Shown: positions 9,759 through 19,564 of the stretch, in pieces | Position numbering within the stretch: position 1 is the stretch's first letter | How the letters are laid out: every line of letters starts with the position of its first letter | DNA from: Gammaproteobacteria bacterium | GTDB taxonomy: Bacteria > Pseudomonadota > Gammaproteobacteria > Pseudomonadales > Halieaceae | Length of the DNA stretch: 64,000 nucleotides | Direction: 5' to 3' | Assembly (NCBI GenBank): GCA_024742415.1 | Contig: JANSYN010000002.1 | Coordinates: 186,001 to 250,000, forward strand | Translations under genes and position numbers: made by a program | The notes under the pieces: model-generated | Databases searched by the model: none | The model's input: only the letters and a program-made list of their open reading frames with translations | What the model was told of the DNA's origin: nothing

Positions 9759-9779
9759 AGTCTTTCTCACTACAGCCTG

Positions 9780-11825
9780 TTAATTGCGGTTCAGCGACCC
9801 TGCCTCTGGCAGGGCGGCAAGTTGTTGGGTCAGGAAATTGCTGGTGGATTGCAGTTGTGCCAGCAGTGTGTCCAGCGCATTGAAGCGGGCGCGATAGAAC
9901 GCCTCCAGTGACTCCATGCGCAGGTCGAGGCGATCGCGCTGGTCATCCAGGCGATCCACGCGACTTTCCAGACCGTCCGTGCGTGAATCGAGAATTCCGT
10001 CCGCCTCAAGAAACCGGCCAATCAGCGTGTTGAGCTGATCAGCAATACCCCGGGTGAAATCGACAGTACCGCGCGCGCCTGTGAGGCCACCCTCAACGAG
10101 CAGCCGCAGACCCTCGGCCTCACTGCCGGTAGCGGCGGTAAGCAGCTGTCCACTACCCAGTGCGGCCACGCCACCGATAGTGCCGGCCACGTCTACGCCC
10201 TGGGTGCCCGCCCCTACAGACAGCCCGAAGTCGGCGGCGCTGGTGGTATCGACCGCGGTGATCTCCACGCTAGACGCAGAACCGTAACGTTGCGAGGTGA
10301 TCGAGAGACTTCCCCCGACAAAACTGACACTCACGCTCACGCCGGCGGCCAGCAGCGCATCGTCACTGTTGATCCTGGATTGCAGTTCGGCAGCCAGGGC
10401 TTCACCGCTGGCGTAAACACCCTGGGTCAATACGACAGGCCCAGTATCCACACCGTCTACGCGCAGGCTCAGTTCGTCATTGCCCGCATTCACTGTGGCC
10501 ACGCCGCCGGGCAATGCCAGCGCACCGCCCGTGTACAGGCCACGGGTGGCAATCTGCGAAATCTCTATTGCATAGCTGCCTACCTGGGTGTCGTCACCGG
10601 CTCCGATGAAGTCGATACCGCTGTCTGACGGCAGCCCCACCGCCGCAAACAGGCCGACGATGTCGTCAAAGTTGTTCGCCAGCGCCGCATCCAGCCGTGC
10701 CTCGTCTACCTCCAGCGATCCATCACGCGTCGTGGTGATGCCGATCTGGCTAAGGCTGTTTATCTCGGCGCTGGCCCCGTCTACAACGGAGGTCAGCGCC
10801 TGGCGAAGCTGCGTGGAAATCGACCGGATAGACGCATCGCCCTGCAGCGCGCCCGCTATGCCGCTGGTGGCATCGAAGGCCGTCAGGCTTCGCGTGCCCT
10901 GCAAAAAGGCGTTAAAGCCATCGACCAGGGACTGCACGTTCTCCTTTAACCCGGCGGTGTCCTCACTCACGCTCAGTGTCACCGCAGTAGCATCGGTCAG
11001 CCCCTTGAGTGTGATGTCCACGCCGTCGATCACGCCACTGGCGACGTTGCTATCACTGCTGATCGGCAAGCCGTTCACAGTGAAGTTGGCATCTTGTGCT
11101 GCCACCGTTTGGCTGAGGTTGGTACCTGCGCTGGAAAACGCCAGCGCAGACAGGCCGAAGGCATCGCTGCTGTTACCGTCGCCGGTATCGGCAACGCTGA
11201 TTTCCATGCTGTTGTCGGCGCCCGTTGCATCCGAGCTGAACAGCAGCCTGTAGCCGCTGCCGTCGTTAACGATAGTGGCGTTGACGCCGATATCCGCCGC
11301 GTTGATCGCGTCGCGCACGCCCTCCAGGGAATTGTTGTTGCCGTCTATTGCGATCACGGCACTGGCGCGCTCGGGGTTAACCGTAAATCCGTTATAGCTT
11401 TCCGGGCCCGGGTCGGGACCGGCATAGTCAGTCGTGCCGAAGCGAATGGTGATCGTCCCTGTGCCGACGACATCGGTGGGCGCCGCATAGCTACCCGAAG
11501 CGAGTGAGTGTGCGCGCGCCAGCTGCTGTACGCTAACATCGTAACTACCATTGATCGCCGAGCCATTGGACGCAATGCTGACGATGTCATCGTTGCTCGA
11601 TGCGCTTACGCGTTGGCCGAAATTACTCAGGGTGTTCAGGCTGGCCAGCGTGTCCTGCAAGGAAGACAGCGCGCCCTTGTAGGTGCCAAAGGCGGAAAGC
11701 TCTGCCTCGACCAACGCACTCTGTCGATTCAGCCGATTTTCAGTTGGCGCGCGCTCGGCCGCGACGAGCTGCGCTACCAGCCCCTCGATATCCAGACCTG
11801 ACCCGATTCCTGACGCCGTGATCAT
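9780..11825 (-). CDS. fliD: Flagellar hook-associated protein 2 (filament cap) FliD
   Basis: FliD caps the growing filament and folds exported flagellin. The N-terminus (G-I-G-S-G-L-D-I-E-G-L-V-A-Q-L) and C-terminal coiled-coil end are typical. At 681 residues it is clearly longer than the Pseudomonas protein (about 470), with extra beta-rich, Gly/Ser/Thr/Asp-rich material in the exposed middle, probably additional surface domains. The gene starts at ATG 11825, about 65 bases downstream of its predicted sigma-54 start site. Confidence 0.95.
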   Translation of the reverse strand: MITASGIGSGLDIEGLVAQLVAAERAPTENRLNRQSALVEAELSAFGTYKGALSSLQDTLASLNTLSNFGQRVSASSNDDIVSIASNGSAINGSYDVSVQQLARAHSLASGSYAAPTDVVGTGTITIRFGTTDYAGPDPGPESYNGFTVNPERASAVIAIDGNNNSLEGVRDAINAADIGVNATIVNDGSGYRLLFSSDATGADNSMEISVADTGDGNSSDAFGLSALAFSSAGTNLSQTVAAQDANFTVNGLPISSDSNVASGVIDGVDITLKGLTDATAVTLSVSEDTAGLKENVQSLVDGFNAFLQGTRSLTAFDATSGIAGALQGDASIRSISTQLRQALTSVVDGASAEINSLSQIGITTTRDGSLEVDEARLDAALANNFDDIVGLFAAVGLPSDSGIDFIGAGDDTQVGSYAIEISQIATRGLYTGGALALPGGVATVNAGNDELSLRVDGVDTGPVVLTQGVYASGEALAAELQSRINSDDALLAAGVSVSVSFVGGSLSITSQRYGSASSVEITAVDTTSAADFGLSVGAGTQGVDVAGTIGGVAALGSGQLLTAATGSEAEGLRLLVEGGLTGARGTVDFTRGIADQLNTLIGRFLEADGILDSRTDGLESRVDRLDDQRDRLDLRMESLEAFYRARFNALDTLLAQLQSTSNFLTQQLAALPEAGSLNRN

Positions 11826-11900
11826 GCGTATACCGTCCCGTAAAAGTGTCTGTTACTGCACACGCTCATCGCACATGCGATGCACGCGTATTCCTTGCTA

Positions 11901-11916
11901 TGCAAGGTCGATGCCA
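11901..11916 (-). promoter_or_regulatory. Sigma-54 promoter of fliD
   Basis: The minus strand reads TGGCAT-CGACC-TTGCA. GG and GC are correctly spaced, and 11 of the 12 defined positions of TGGCAC-N5-TTGCA match. It would drive fliD-fliS-fliT and possibly the genes after them. Confidence 0.85.
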
Positions 11917-11963
11917 GCGCACCCGCGCGCTACGACCTGCGCGCAACACGCCTGCGCAGTGGC

Positions 11964-12359
11964 TCAAGTCCTGGCATCCAGCAGCGCGCCCGAAACCACG
12001 TCACCAGCATGCTCCGAGATGTAAAGCGCCGTCGCCAACACTTCCTCAGACGGCACCTGCCGGACAACTTCCCCGGTGTTGGCATCCACCACGGTGAATA
12101 TATTGACGCCGGTGTCTGCGTCCACCTGGAAGCGCAGGTTGCGCGACGTATCCTTCAAATACTGTTCAACCAATTCGGCTGCTCGTTGCAACGCTCCCGA
12201 CTCAGGCGCCGCGCCAGTCGGCCGCGGAAATTCCTTGCCGCTTTTGACCAGTTCCTGCCGCCCTGTACCGCTAGCGTTCGCTGCAGCAGCGCCTTGCGCA
12301 TCGGCCCTTTTGGCCAGGCCGCTCAACGCAAGCGTCTGTGATAACTCCGGAACATTCAT
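11964..12359 (-). CDS. flaG: Flagellin-associated protein FlaG
   Basis: The 131-residue protein has a variable N-terminal half and the conserved FlaG end (L-R-F-Q-V-D-A-D-T-G, then V-R-Q-V-P-S-E-E). FlaG proteins influence filament length in polar flagellates; the mechanism is not established. A strong AGGAGG ribosome-binding site precedes ATG 12359. The gene lies between the fliC terminator and the fliD promoter, so expression may come from read-through of fliC or from a promoter I cannot see. Confidence 0.9.
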   Translation of the reverse strand: MNVPELSQTLALSGLAKRADAQGAAAANASGTGRQELVKSGKEFPRPTGAAPESGALQRAAELVEQYLKDTSRNLRFQVDADTGVNIFTVVDANTGEVVRQVPSEEVLATALYISEHAGDVVSGALLDART

Positions 12360-12412
12360 TGTTCACCTCCTAAAAAGCCTGGTTATACCGCCACGCGGCG
12401 GTGCTTTTGCGG

Positions 12413-12439
12413 GAGAAAAAAGGGGCGGTAAACCGCCCC
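12413..12439 (-). terminator. Intrinsic terminator after fliC
   Basis: On the minus strand a GGGGCGG-TTTA-CCGCCCC hairpin (12422-12439) is followed by a run of six T. It lies 40 bases past the fliC stop and before flaG. Confidence 0.9.
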
Positions 12440-12478
12440 ATGGATACTGCTTTTTTGTTATGGGTGTTCAGCCCCGTA

Positions 12479-13279
12479 TTACTGGAGCAGGGCAAGCACG
12501 TTCTGGGGCGCTGCGTTAGCCTGGGCAAGCATCGCTGTACCGGCCTGTTGCAGGATCTGTGCCCTGGTCAGATTGGCGGTTTCAGCAGCGAAGTCAGCGT
12601 CCTGGATGCGTGAACGTGAGGCCGACAGGTTCTCTGCCGTAGTCTGCACGCTGCGCACGATAGACTCGAAACGGTTTTGCGCGGCACCAAGATCAGCTCG
12701 CGCGCCGTTTACTGTATCCAGCGCCGTATCAACAGCACCCAGCATTGTGGTGGCGTTGGCCGCAGTCGTGATGTCGCCGGTGATAACACCGCTGACGTCA
12801 ACTGTGTCCACGTCTACCGTTTCACCGCCATTGGCGCCGATCTGGAAAGACAGGGTGGCCGCAGTGTCCAGCAGCTGTACGCCGTTGAACGTGGTCTCAG
12901 CCGCAACCCGATCGATTTCCGCAATCAGGGTCTGAACTTCTGCGTCCAGGGCCGCACGGTCGCTGGTCGAGTTAGTGGCGTTCGCAGACTGCACCGCCAG
13001 TTCGCGGATACGCTGCAAGTTGTTGGTCACTTCCGACATCGCGCCTTCAGCGGTTTGTGCCAGTGAAATGCCGTCGTTGGCGTTCCGCGCTGCCTGGTTC
13101 AGGCCGCGAATCTGGGTAGTCATACGCTCGGAGATCGCAAGGCCTGCCGCGTCGTCCTTCGCGCTGTTGATACGCAGGCCCGAAGACAGGCGCTGCAATG
13201 AAGTCGCGAGTGAGCTCGAGGACTCACTCAGATTACGTTGTGCGTTCAATGACGCGACGTTAGTGTTGATTACCTGCAT
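12479..13279 (-). CDS. fliC: Flagellin FliC
   Basis: The 266-residue flagellin keeps both conserved ends: N-terminal [14 protein letters not shown] and the [11 protein letters not shown] segment, and C-terminal [12 protein letters not shown] and N-V-L-A-L-L-Q. The variable surface D2/D3 part is almost absent, which makes it a short, minimal flagellin. It is transcribed alone from a sigma-28 promoter with a leader of about 108 bases and ends at a strong hairpin terminator. It is the only flagellin gene in the window. Confidence 0.97.
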   Translation of the reverse strand: MQVINTNVASLNAQRNLSESSSSLATSLQRLSSGLRINSAKDDAAGLAISERMTTQIRGLNQAARNANDGISLAQTAEGAMSEVTNNLQRIRELAVQSANATNSTSDRAALDAEVQTLIAEIDRVAAETTFNGVQLLDTAATLSFQIGANGGETVDVDTVDVSGVITGDITTAANATTMLGAVDTALDTVNGARADLGAAQNRFESIVRSVQTTAENLSASRSRIQDADFAAETANLTRAQILQQAGTAMLAQANAAPQNVLALLQ

Positions 13280-13393
13280 GGTTCAGTCCCTCTCGTTATC
13301 CGCTCTGTCTACCTACCCGTGGTGGATCCGGCGGCTGGTTATTTGCTGTTTCGAATCACATATCGACCGTGATTCTCACTGCCGACACCTGAT

Positions 13394-13420
13394 TTAGCGG
13401 ATAGCGGGGGGAAAACTTTA
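13394..13420 (-). promoter_or_regulatory. Sigma-28 (FliA) promoter of fliC
   Basis: The minus strand reads TAAAGTTT-N11-TCCGCTAA. The -35 box is perfect, the spacer is exactly 11 bases, and 6 of 8 positions of the GCCGATAA -10 box match. Confidence 0.88.
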
Positions 13421-13537
13421 GGGTTTACTGCAATTTTGTGACTTTTTTCTTGGACTGGCGATTAAAATGCCGGTTCAGCCCGACGTCCAGGGACAAAGAC
13501 TGCCCCCGAGACCACTTATGGCCGCCGAAACTGCCGG

Positions 13538-14740
13538 TCAGAGGTAGTTGAACAGGGACAGGCCCTGCATCTTGACGTAGGACTGCTGCGCCGCCTGCAG
13601 GGCGGTGAGCTGCAGGTTAAATCGGCTTACGGCTTCGGCGTAATCGAGATCCTGAATGCCCGACAGCGTCTCCTGCAGCTGCAGGTTGAAGCTCTCGTTG
13701 ATGTTCAGCTGGTTCTGCACCTGTTGCAGGCGCACGCCCACCTCGGAGCGCACTTCCAGCACAGCCCCGAGCGATTGATCCAGTTCACCGAGGGCCACCG
13801 TCATGGCATTGTTGACCGCTGCGACCTCGGCCGGCGTGCTGCCAGAGCCCTGCAGGGCAGTCACAATACGCTCCAGCGTACTGAACACCGACTGGCCCAC
13901 CGATGGACTGACAGAAAAACTGTCGCCATCCGCAGGGGCGCCGGACAGCACCACGCGTGCACCGGCAAAATCGATGGGCTCTCCGGCGGCGTAAACACCG
14001 CTGCCGACCACCGCGGCGGCGGAGTTCGTCACCTGGTAAGTGATCGGATCGGTGGGGCTGGCCTGGGAAAAGCTGATGCTGTAGTCGTCGCTGGTGAATA
14101 CGCCGGCCTGCTCGCTGGCACTGATCACCGCGGTACCGCTGTTACCGGCGCCGGGTGCCACTGCAAACGTCCCGTTGCCGCTGGGCACCGACATGAACAC
14201 CTGCGCACCCGAATCACGCACAGCAACCTGTACGCTGGCGCCAATCTGCACGAAACGCTGGCCGTCATCACCATTGTAAGCGACCGTGCCCGCTTGCTGC
14301 GAGAAGGGTTGCGTCTGCGATTGAAAGCCCGCGAAGATGTACTCGCCACTGGAATCACGGGTGTTCGCCAGGCTGACGAGCTCGTCGATCCGCGCCTCGA
14401 TCTCCGTGGCGATAGCGCTGCGGGTTTCCGGCGTCTGCGTGGCGTTATTCGCCTGCAGCACCAGTTCGCGCACGCGCTGCAGCAGGTTGCCGGTATCATC
14501 CAGCACGCTCTCTGCGCGCGCCAGCTGGCCCTCGGCCAGATTGGCATTGCGCTGGTACTGGTCTACCAGCTCGAGGTCTTCGGTGATATCCATGATCTGC
14601 ACGGCGGCAACAGGATCGTCCGAGGGCGTCAGTATGCGCCGCCCGGTAGCCAGCTGCTGTTCCGTTTCCGCCAGCTTCTGCTGCTGCATGAGTATCGCGG
14701 AAATGCCCTGCTGAAATATCTGTACGCTGGAAATTCTCAT
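13538..14740 (-). CDS. flgL: Flagellar hook-associated protein 3 FlgL
   Basis: The 400-residue protein joins hook and filament. The N-terminal R-I-S-S-V-Q-I-F-Q-Q-G and A-T-G-R-R-I-L-T-P-S-D-D-P segments, and the flagellin-like C-terminus (L-N-I-N-E-S-F through S-Y-V-K-M-Q-G-L-S-L-F-N-Y-L), are typical. The start codon lies 7 bases after the flgK stop. It is the last gene of the flgB-flgL block. No clear hairpin terminator follows it. Confidence 0.95.
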   Translation of the reverse strand: MRISSVQIFQQGISAILMQQQKLAETEQQLATGRRILTPSDDPVAAVQIMDITEDLELVDQYQRNANLAEGQLARAESVLDDTGNLLQRVRELVLQANNATQTPETRSAIATEIEARIDELVSLANTRDSSGEYIFAGFQSQTQPFSQQAGTVAYNGDDGQRFVQIGASVQVAVRDSGAQVFMSVPSGNGTFAVAPGAGNSGTAVISASEQAGVFTSDDYSISFSQASPTDPITYQVTNSAAAVVGSGVYAAGEPIDFAGARVVLSGAPADGDSFSVSPSVGQSVFSTLERIVTALQGSGSTPAEVAAVNNAMTVALGELDQSLGAVLEVRSEVGVRLQQVQNQLNINESFNLQLQETLSGIQDLDYAEAVSRFNLQLTALQAAQQSYVKMQGLSLFNYL

Positions 14741-14747
14741 GTCAGGC

Positions 14748-16661
14748 TTACCTTCGGGTGGCTGATAGCAAGGTCTGGAAAAGCTGGTCGGCCACTGCGA
14801 TCATCTGTGCCGCGGCCTGATAGGCCTGCTGGAATCGAATAAGATTGGCCGCCTCTTCATCGAGGTTGACGCCGGACACGCTGTCACGGCTTGCCACGGC
14901 CTGCTGTAACAGCACGTTTTCGGTTCGCGAACCGGTTTCCGCCTGTCGCGTCTGTACGGCGATGTCCGCCACCATACCGCCATAGGCGTCCTGGAAACTC
15001 GCCGTTCCGCCGAGCAGGGTATTGGAAGTCTGCAACTGTGCAAGCGCCAGCGCATTGCGGTTGTCGCCGGTACCGTTCACGTTGTTGACGATGGTCAGCG
15101 CGTCGCCGGCGCCGGGCGCACCGGTAACGGCAAACTCAAAACCGCCCAGCACGAAATTTTTGCCACTCTCGGTCGCGGGGTTGTAGGCCAGGGGCCCGCC
15201 GCCAATACCGGTAACGTCAAACCCGGGTTGGCCGACGCCCAGCGCATCGGGGTTGAACGTTAGCGTGACCGGGCCTGCCAGCGGCAGACCGGCGGTGTCG
15301 TTCACAGCAAGACCCGAAATGGCGCCGCTGCCAACATTGGCAGGTTCGGCCCCGGCGCGCAGTGGCGAGGCGGCCGCGATACTGCGCGGATCGCTCAACG
15401 CCAGGCCGAACAACGCCGCGTTCTGGCCTGTGGGCTGGATGACGAAACTGTCACCGGCGGCAGGCGCGCCGGCCACGCTGATGTCCACGCCATCCACACT
15501 GAACGGGCCAGGCCCACTCTGCGCAGCGCCGGTGTCAAGGTTAGTCAAGGTCCACTGGGCGCCATCGAACTGCAGCCGATAGTCAGCGCCTGTCAGGGCG
15601 CGCGCATCGCTGATGCTCACCCCAATGGAAGAGCCGCCGGAATTGGAAGCCTGTGCGGTAAACGCGGCCTCGAGCGGGCGGAAGAAATCGCCACCGGGCA
15701 GGCCGTTCAGGTCCATACCCAGGCTGTGTTGTTCGTTCACCACCGCGGTGATGCCAGTGGCCACAAGGCCGAGCTGGTTCATCGCCGGGTCGAGCACCTG
15801 TGAGCGGAAGTCCAGAAGACCCCCGAGCTCGCCCCCGTTGAGGAATCGTTCCAGGTCGGTGAGTGTACCGCCGGGGTTGCCTACCCCCACTATCAGGCGG
15901 GTACTGTCGACAGGGCTGCTGCCTGTTTGCAGCGCCTGCGCGGTGTTACCCACCACCAGTGGCTGCCCATTGCCAATCATCACGTTGATCGCGCCGCCGG
16001 AAGTGTCGACCACAGTGACATCGATGCGCTGCGACAGCTCACGCACCAGCTGGTCGCGCTCGTCGAGCAGGTCATTGGGCGGTTGGCCCTGGGCGGCCGC
16101 AAAGGCCTGCGCAACCTGCTGGTTGAGGCTGGCGATGTTCTGCGCCAGCGCATTGATATCGCCCACCGAGGCCTCGATGCGCCCGTTGAGCTGTGCATCG
16201 AGATCACGAAAATTGCTGTCCAGATACTGGAAGCGATCCGCCAGCACCTGCGCTTCACCCAGCAGCACCTGCCGCTCGGGCAATGAGGCGGGGTTATTGG
16301 CCACATCCTGCAGCGCCCCGAAGAAACTCTCAATGGTAGGGCCCAGGCCCGTCGCCGGGTCCGCCAGCAGGTTGTCGAGCCGGCTGGAGAGATCGTAAAA
16401 CGTTTGAAAGCGGGCCTGGCTGGACGTGTGGTCGCGCACCTCGGCAGCCAGAAACTGATCATAGAAACGCTCGATAGAGTCGACGGTGACGCCGTTGCCA
16501 ATGTAAGCGCCGCCGGAGAACTGCGGGGGCTGGGTGGCAAAGTTCACGCGCTGGCGACTGTAACCCTCGGTATTCACATTCGAGATGTTCTGCCCGGTGG
16601 TCGAAATCGCGCGCTGCAGCGAAAGCAGCGCCGACGAACCCATATTTAATAGATCTGGCAC
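14748..16661 (-). CDS. flgK: Flagellar hook-associated protein 1 FlgK
   Basis: The 637-residue protein forms the first hook-filament junction ring. It has the rod/hook family N-terminus (L-L-N-M-G-S-S-A-L, then N-I-S-N-V-N-T-E-G-Y-S-R-Q) and a C-terminal V-N-L-D-E-E-A-A-N-L-I-R-F-Q-Q-A-Y-Q-A-A signature. Translation is taken from GTG 16661, because FlgK proteins start about six residues before the conserved N-M-G-S-S. ATG at 16643 is a less likely alternative. Confidence 0.95.
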   Translation of the reverse strand: MPDLLNMGSSALLSLQRAISTTGQNISNVNTEGYSRQRVNFATQPPQFSGGAYIGNGVTVDSIERFYDQFLAAEVRDHTSSQARFQTFYDLSSRLDNLLADPATGLGPTIESFFGALQDVANNPASLPERQVLLGEAQVLADRFQYLDSNFRDLDAQLNGRIEASVGDINALAQNIASLNQQVAQAFAAAQGQPPNDLLDERDQLVRELSQRIDVTVVDTSGGAINVMIGNGQPLVVGNTAQALQTGSSPVDSTRLIVGVGNPGGTLTDLERFLNGGELGGLLDFRSQVLDPAMNQLGLVATGITAVVNEQHSLGMDLNGLPGGDFFRPLEAAFTAQASNSGGSSIGVSISDARALTGADYRLQFDGAQWTLTNLDTGAAQSGPGPFSVDGVDISVAGAPAAGDSFVIQPTGQNAALFGLALSDPRSIAAASPLRAGAEPANVGSGAISGLAVNDTAGLPLAGPVTLTFNPDALGVGQPGFDVTGIGGGPLAYNPATESGKNFVLGGFEFAVTGAPGAGDALTIVNNVNGTGDNRNALALAQLQTSNTLLGGTASFQDAYGGMVADIAVQTRQAETGSRTENVLLQQAVASRDSVSGVNLDEEAANLIRFQQAYQAAAQMIAVADQLFQTLLSATRR

Positions 16662-16704
16662 GGTCGTGTATCCATTGGCTTCTCCGGGACTGTCGCCCCT
16701 ACGC

Positions 16705-17727
16705 TCACCTTAGCGACAAGCTGGCGGAATTCTTTAGCTCGCTGAAGATCGCATCGTAGGCTTGAGTGTTGATTATGTTCAGGATTTTGTTCGCGTAGGC
16801 CGGGTCAGTGGCATAGCCGGCATCCTGCAGACCGCGCAAAAAGGCGCCGCTGTCAGGGGCCTTGGCCAACGCCGACTCGTAGCGTGGATTGCCTTTGAGA
16901 AAGTCGACATAGTCGTTGAAGCTGCCCGCCAGTGACTCGTACATCCTGAACGCCGACTTCTCCAGGGCCGCCACGCCATCGCGAAATTCCAGGGTAGACA
17001 CGGTGGCCGCCGCGCCCTGCCACCCGGCATCGGCCTTGATGCCGAACAGGTTATAACTGCTGTCACCACCGGCATCCCGAATGACCTTTTTGCCCCAGCC
17101 GGTTTCGAGCGCAGACTGCGCCACCAGCACCTGCGGCTCAACGCCGAGCTGCCGGGCCGCACCCACGGCATGATCCCAGATGCCGCGAATAAACTCTTCC
17201 GGGGACTGCGGCGCAAAAGCGCCGGCCTCGCCACGCACTCCCGTTGCGTTGCGCGCAGGCACAAACGCCGGGGCCGGTGCAGATTGCCGCGGCGTATCGG
17301 GCCGTTCGCCCGCTAGCGCGGCGATACGCGCAGGCATGAGCGGCATTTCTGTGGCCGCCGGCGCGCCAGCGCCGGGCAATAAGCGCGCCAGCTCGCTGGC
17401 GGTGCCGCTGCGCTCGACGGCGGCGGTGTTCGCGCGACCCTCCAGCTGCTCCACCAGTATTTCCGACAGACCCAGGCCGCCCTGTTGGGAAAGGTGCAAC
17501 GACACTTGCTGATCGTACATGCTCTGGTAGGTGTCCATCTGGTTGCTGTCGAACAGCCCGCCCTTGACCGTCGCATCGCGCATGGATTTCAGCATCATTT
17601 GCACAAACAGCGATTCAAAGTGGGCCGCCACTTCACCAACGGCCTGTGAGGGCCGCTGCGTGGCATCGTTGCGCAGCGCCGCCAGGCCCTGAAAATCGAA
17701 ATAGGCTGAAGCACCGGCGCTGTCCAT
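16705..17727 (-). CDS. flgJ: Peptidoglycan hydrolase / rod cap FlgJ
   Basis: The 340-residue protein has both FlgJ parts. An N-terminal rod-cap domain (about residues 25-100, with F-E-S-L-F-V-Q-M-M-L-K-S-M-R) is followed by a Pro/Ala linker. A C-terminal glucosaminidase-type domain carries the catalytic Glu in S-A-L-E-T-G-W-G-K. It opens the peptidoglycan as the rod crosses it. The ATG overlaps the flgI stop in a TGATG junction, indicating translational coupling. Confidence 0.95.
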   Translation of the reverse strand: MDSAGASAYFDFQGLAALRNDATQRPSQAVGEVAAHFESLFVQMMLKSMRDATVKGGLFDSNQMDTYQSMYDQQVSLHLSQQGGLGLSEILVEQLEGRANTAAVERSGTASELARLLPGAGAPAATEMPLMPARIAALAGERPDTPRQSAPAPAFVPARNATGVRGEAGAFAPQSPEEFIRGIWDHAVGAARQLGVEPQVLVAQSALETGWGKKVIRDAGGDSSYNLFGIKADAGWQGAAATVSTLEFRDGVAALEKSAFRMYESLAGSFNDYVDFLKGNPRYESALAKAPDSGAFLRGLQDAGYATDPAYANKILNIINTQAYDAIFSELKNSASLSLR

Positions 17728-18860
17728 CAGATTACCGTGAGCTCTGCGCGCAAGGCGCCCGCCTGTTCAAGCGCTTCAAGGATCGCCACCAGGTCCCCCG
17801 GCGCGGCACCCACACGGTTTACCGCATCGACCAGGTCTTTGAGCGTAATGCCGGGGTCAATGTAGAACATGCGCCCCCCTTCCTGGTCCACCGCCACGTT
17901 CGAGTTGGGAGTAATGGCCGTATCGCCACGCCGCGCGAAGGGCCCGGGCTGGCTGACCTCGAAGTTTTCCGAGATGCTCACCGTCAGGTTGCCGTGTGCA
18001 ACGGCGGCAGGCATGACCCGCACCTCGCTGCCGATGACCACGGTGCCACTGCGCGAATTGACGATCACCCGCGCGGGTGCCGAGCCGGGTTTGACGGGCA
18101 GGTTTTCAACCGCGGATACGAAAGCCACCTTGTTGGATGTGCCAGGTGGCAGGTCGATATCGATCGTCGCGCCGTCGACCGCGCGCGCGATATCGGGGCC
18201 AAGGCTCTCGTTGATGGTTTCTGCCACGCGCATTGCCGTGGTGAAATCGTGTGAATTCAGGCTCAGGCGCAGGCTGCTGTCGCTGGCAAACGGATTGGGC
18301 ACCGCACGCTCCACCATCGCACCGTTGGGAATGCGCCCGGAATTGGACACATTCACCGCGATACTGGAGCCATCCGCACCTTCGGCGCCAAACCCGCTGA
18401 CAACCAGGTTGCCCTGCGCCATCGCGTAGAGCTGGCCGTCCACGCCTTTCAAGGGCGTCATGAGCAACGCGCCGCCGCGCAGGCTCTTGGCGTTACCCAG
18501 CGATGAGACCGTCACGTCGATGGTCTGGCCAGGGCTTGCAAAGGGCGGCAGCTCGGCATGCACCATAACCGCCGCGACGTTCTTTAACTGCGGGTCCACG
18601 TTCGCGGTGACGACCACGCCCAGCTTGGCAAGCATGTTTTTCACGCTCTGAACCGTAAACGGCGTCTGCGTGGTCTGGTCGCCCGAGCCGTCCAGCCCGA
18701 CCACCAGGCCATAACCAATGAGCTGGTTGCCACGCACACCACCAAAGCTGCCGATATCCTTGATGCGCTCTGCATGCGCCAGGGGCGCCAGAAGGCTGAG
18801 CGCGAGCAGAAGGCTCAGGCCGGTGCACAGTGTGCGCTGCAGAATTTGCATACGAGGCAT
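17727..18860 (-). CDS. flgI: Flagellar P-ring protein FlgI
   Basis: The 377-residue precursor has a clear signal peptide ending A-H-A, just before [20 protein letters not shown], the conserved FlgI start. FlgI is exported by Sec and forms the periplasmic P ring with help from FlgA. ATG 18860 directly follows the flgH stop. ATG 18851 is an equally plausible start, with AGGA 9 bases upstream. Confidence 0.95.
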   Translation of the reverse strand: MPRMQILQRTLCTGLSLLLALSLLAPLAHAERIKDIGSFGGVRGNQLIGYGLVVGLDGSGDQTTQTPFTVQSVKNMLAKLGVVVTANVDPQLKNVAAVMVHAELPPFASPGQTIDVTVSSLGNAKSLRGGALLMTPLKGVDGQLYAMAQGNLVVSGFGAEGADGSSIAVNVSNSGRIPNGAMVERAVPNPFASDSSLRLSLNSHDFTTAMRVAETINESLGPDIARAVDGATIDIDLPPGTSNKVAFVSAVENLPVKPGSAPARVIVNSRSGTVVIGSEVRVMPAAVAHGNLTVSISENFEVSQPGPFARRGDTAITPNSNVAVDQEGGRMFYIDPGITLKDLVDAVNRVGAAPGDLVAILEALEQAGALRAELTVI

Positions 18861-18862
18861 TC

Positions 18863-19555
18863 CTAAAAGGGCCAGTAAGGGCTGATGAAGAATCGGGACA
18901 GCCAGCCAACCCGGTTGACGTCGGCTGTTGAACCGGTGCCACCATAAGAAATACGCGCGTCGGCGACCTTGGTAGACAACACAGTATTGCCGGCGCTCAC
19001 GTCCACAGGCCGCACCACGCCCTGCAGGCGAATGTATTCGTTACCCTGGTTGATCTGTATCCACTTCTCGCCCTTGATGTACAAATTTCCGCCCGGAAGC
19101 ACGCGGTCAACCGTGACGGTGATGCTGCCGCGCAGGCTGTTGCGCTGGTTGCTGGCGCTCTCGCCCTCGAAGCCGTTCTCGGAAGAGAGGTCAAAACCCA
19201 GTGTGTTGTCGTCGCCAAAATCGCGCAGTTTGCCGGCCAGCAGTGGGTTTTCAATCGCCGTGCTGCTGCTCTTGTCGAGGGAGGTATCGCTGCTCTTGGC
19301 GGCATCCGTCGATTCCGACAGCACCACGGTGAGGATATCGCCGACCTGCCGCGCTTTCACATCCTCGAACAGCACCATGCTGGGGCCGGCGTCGAAGTAG
19401 ATGGAACCCGTGGGCGCCAGGGCGGCGGTCTCGGGGTAGTAGTCCACCGGCTCTGCTTCCTCAAATATGTCGTGCTCGCTGGGCGGCATACCGCCGCAGC
19501 CGGTCAGGCTGGCAACGAGCATGCACAAGAGCAGGACGAGTGAACGATAAGCCAT
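18863..19555 (-). CDS. flgH: Flagellar L-ring lipoprotein FlgH
   Basis: The 230-residue protein has a lipoprotein signal with lipobox L-T-G-C. Conserved FlgH segments include G-S-I-Y, the [12 protein letters not shown] region and the [15 protein letters not shown] stretch. It forms the outer-membrane L ring. Met at 19555 was chosen over GTG at 19564 because an AGGTGG site lies 5 bases upstream. The gene starts 10 bases after the flgG stop. Confidence 0.95.
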   Translation of the reverse strand: MAYRSLVLLLCMLVASLTGCGGMPPSEHDIFEEAEPVDYYPETAALAPTGSIYFDAGPSMVLFEDVKARQVGDILTVVLSESTDAAKSSDTSLDKSSSTAIENPLLAGKLRDFGDDNTLGFDLSSENGFEGESASNQRNSLRGSITVTVDRVLPGGNLYIKGEKWIQINQGNEYIRLQGVVRPVDVSAGNTVLSTKVADARISYGGTGSTADVNRVGWLSRFFISPYWPF

Positions 19556-19564
19556 AACTACCAC

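Noticed and set aside
12389-12401. Second small hairpin before flaG as a terminator
   Set aside because: The stem is short and on the minus strand is not followed by a T-run; the true fliC terminator lies just upstream.
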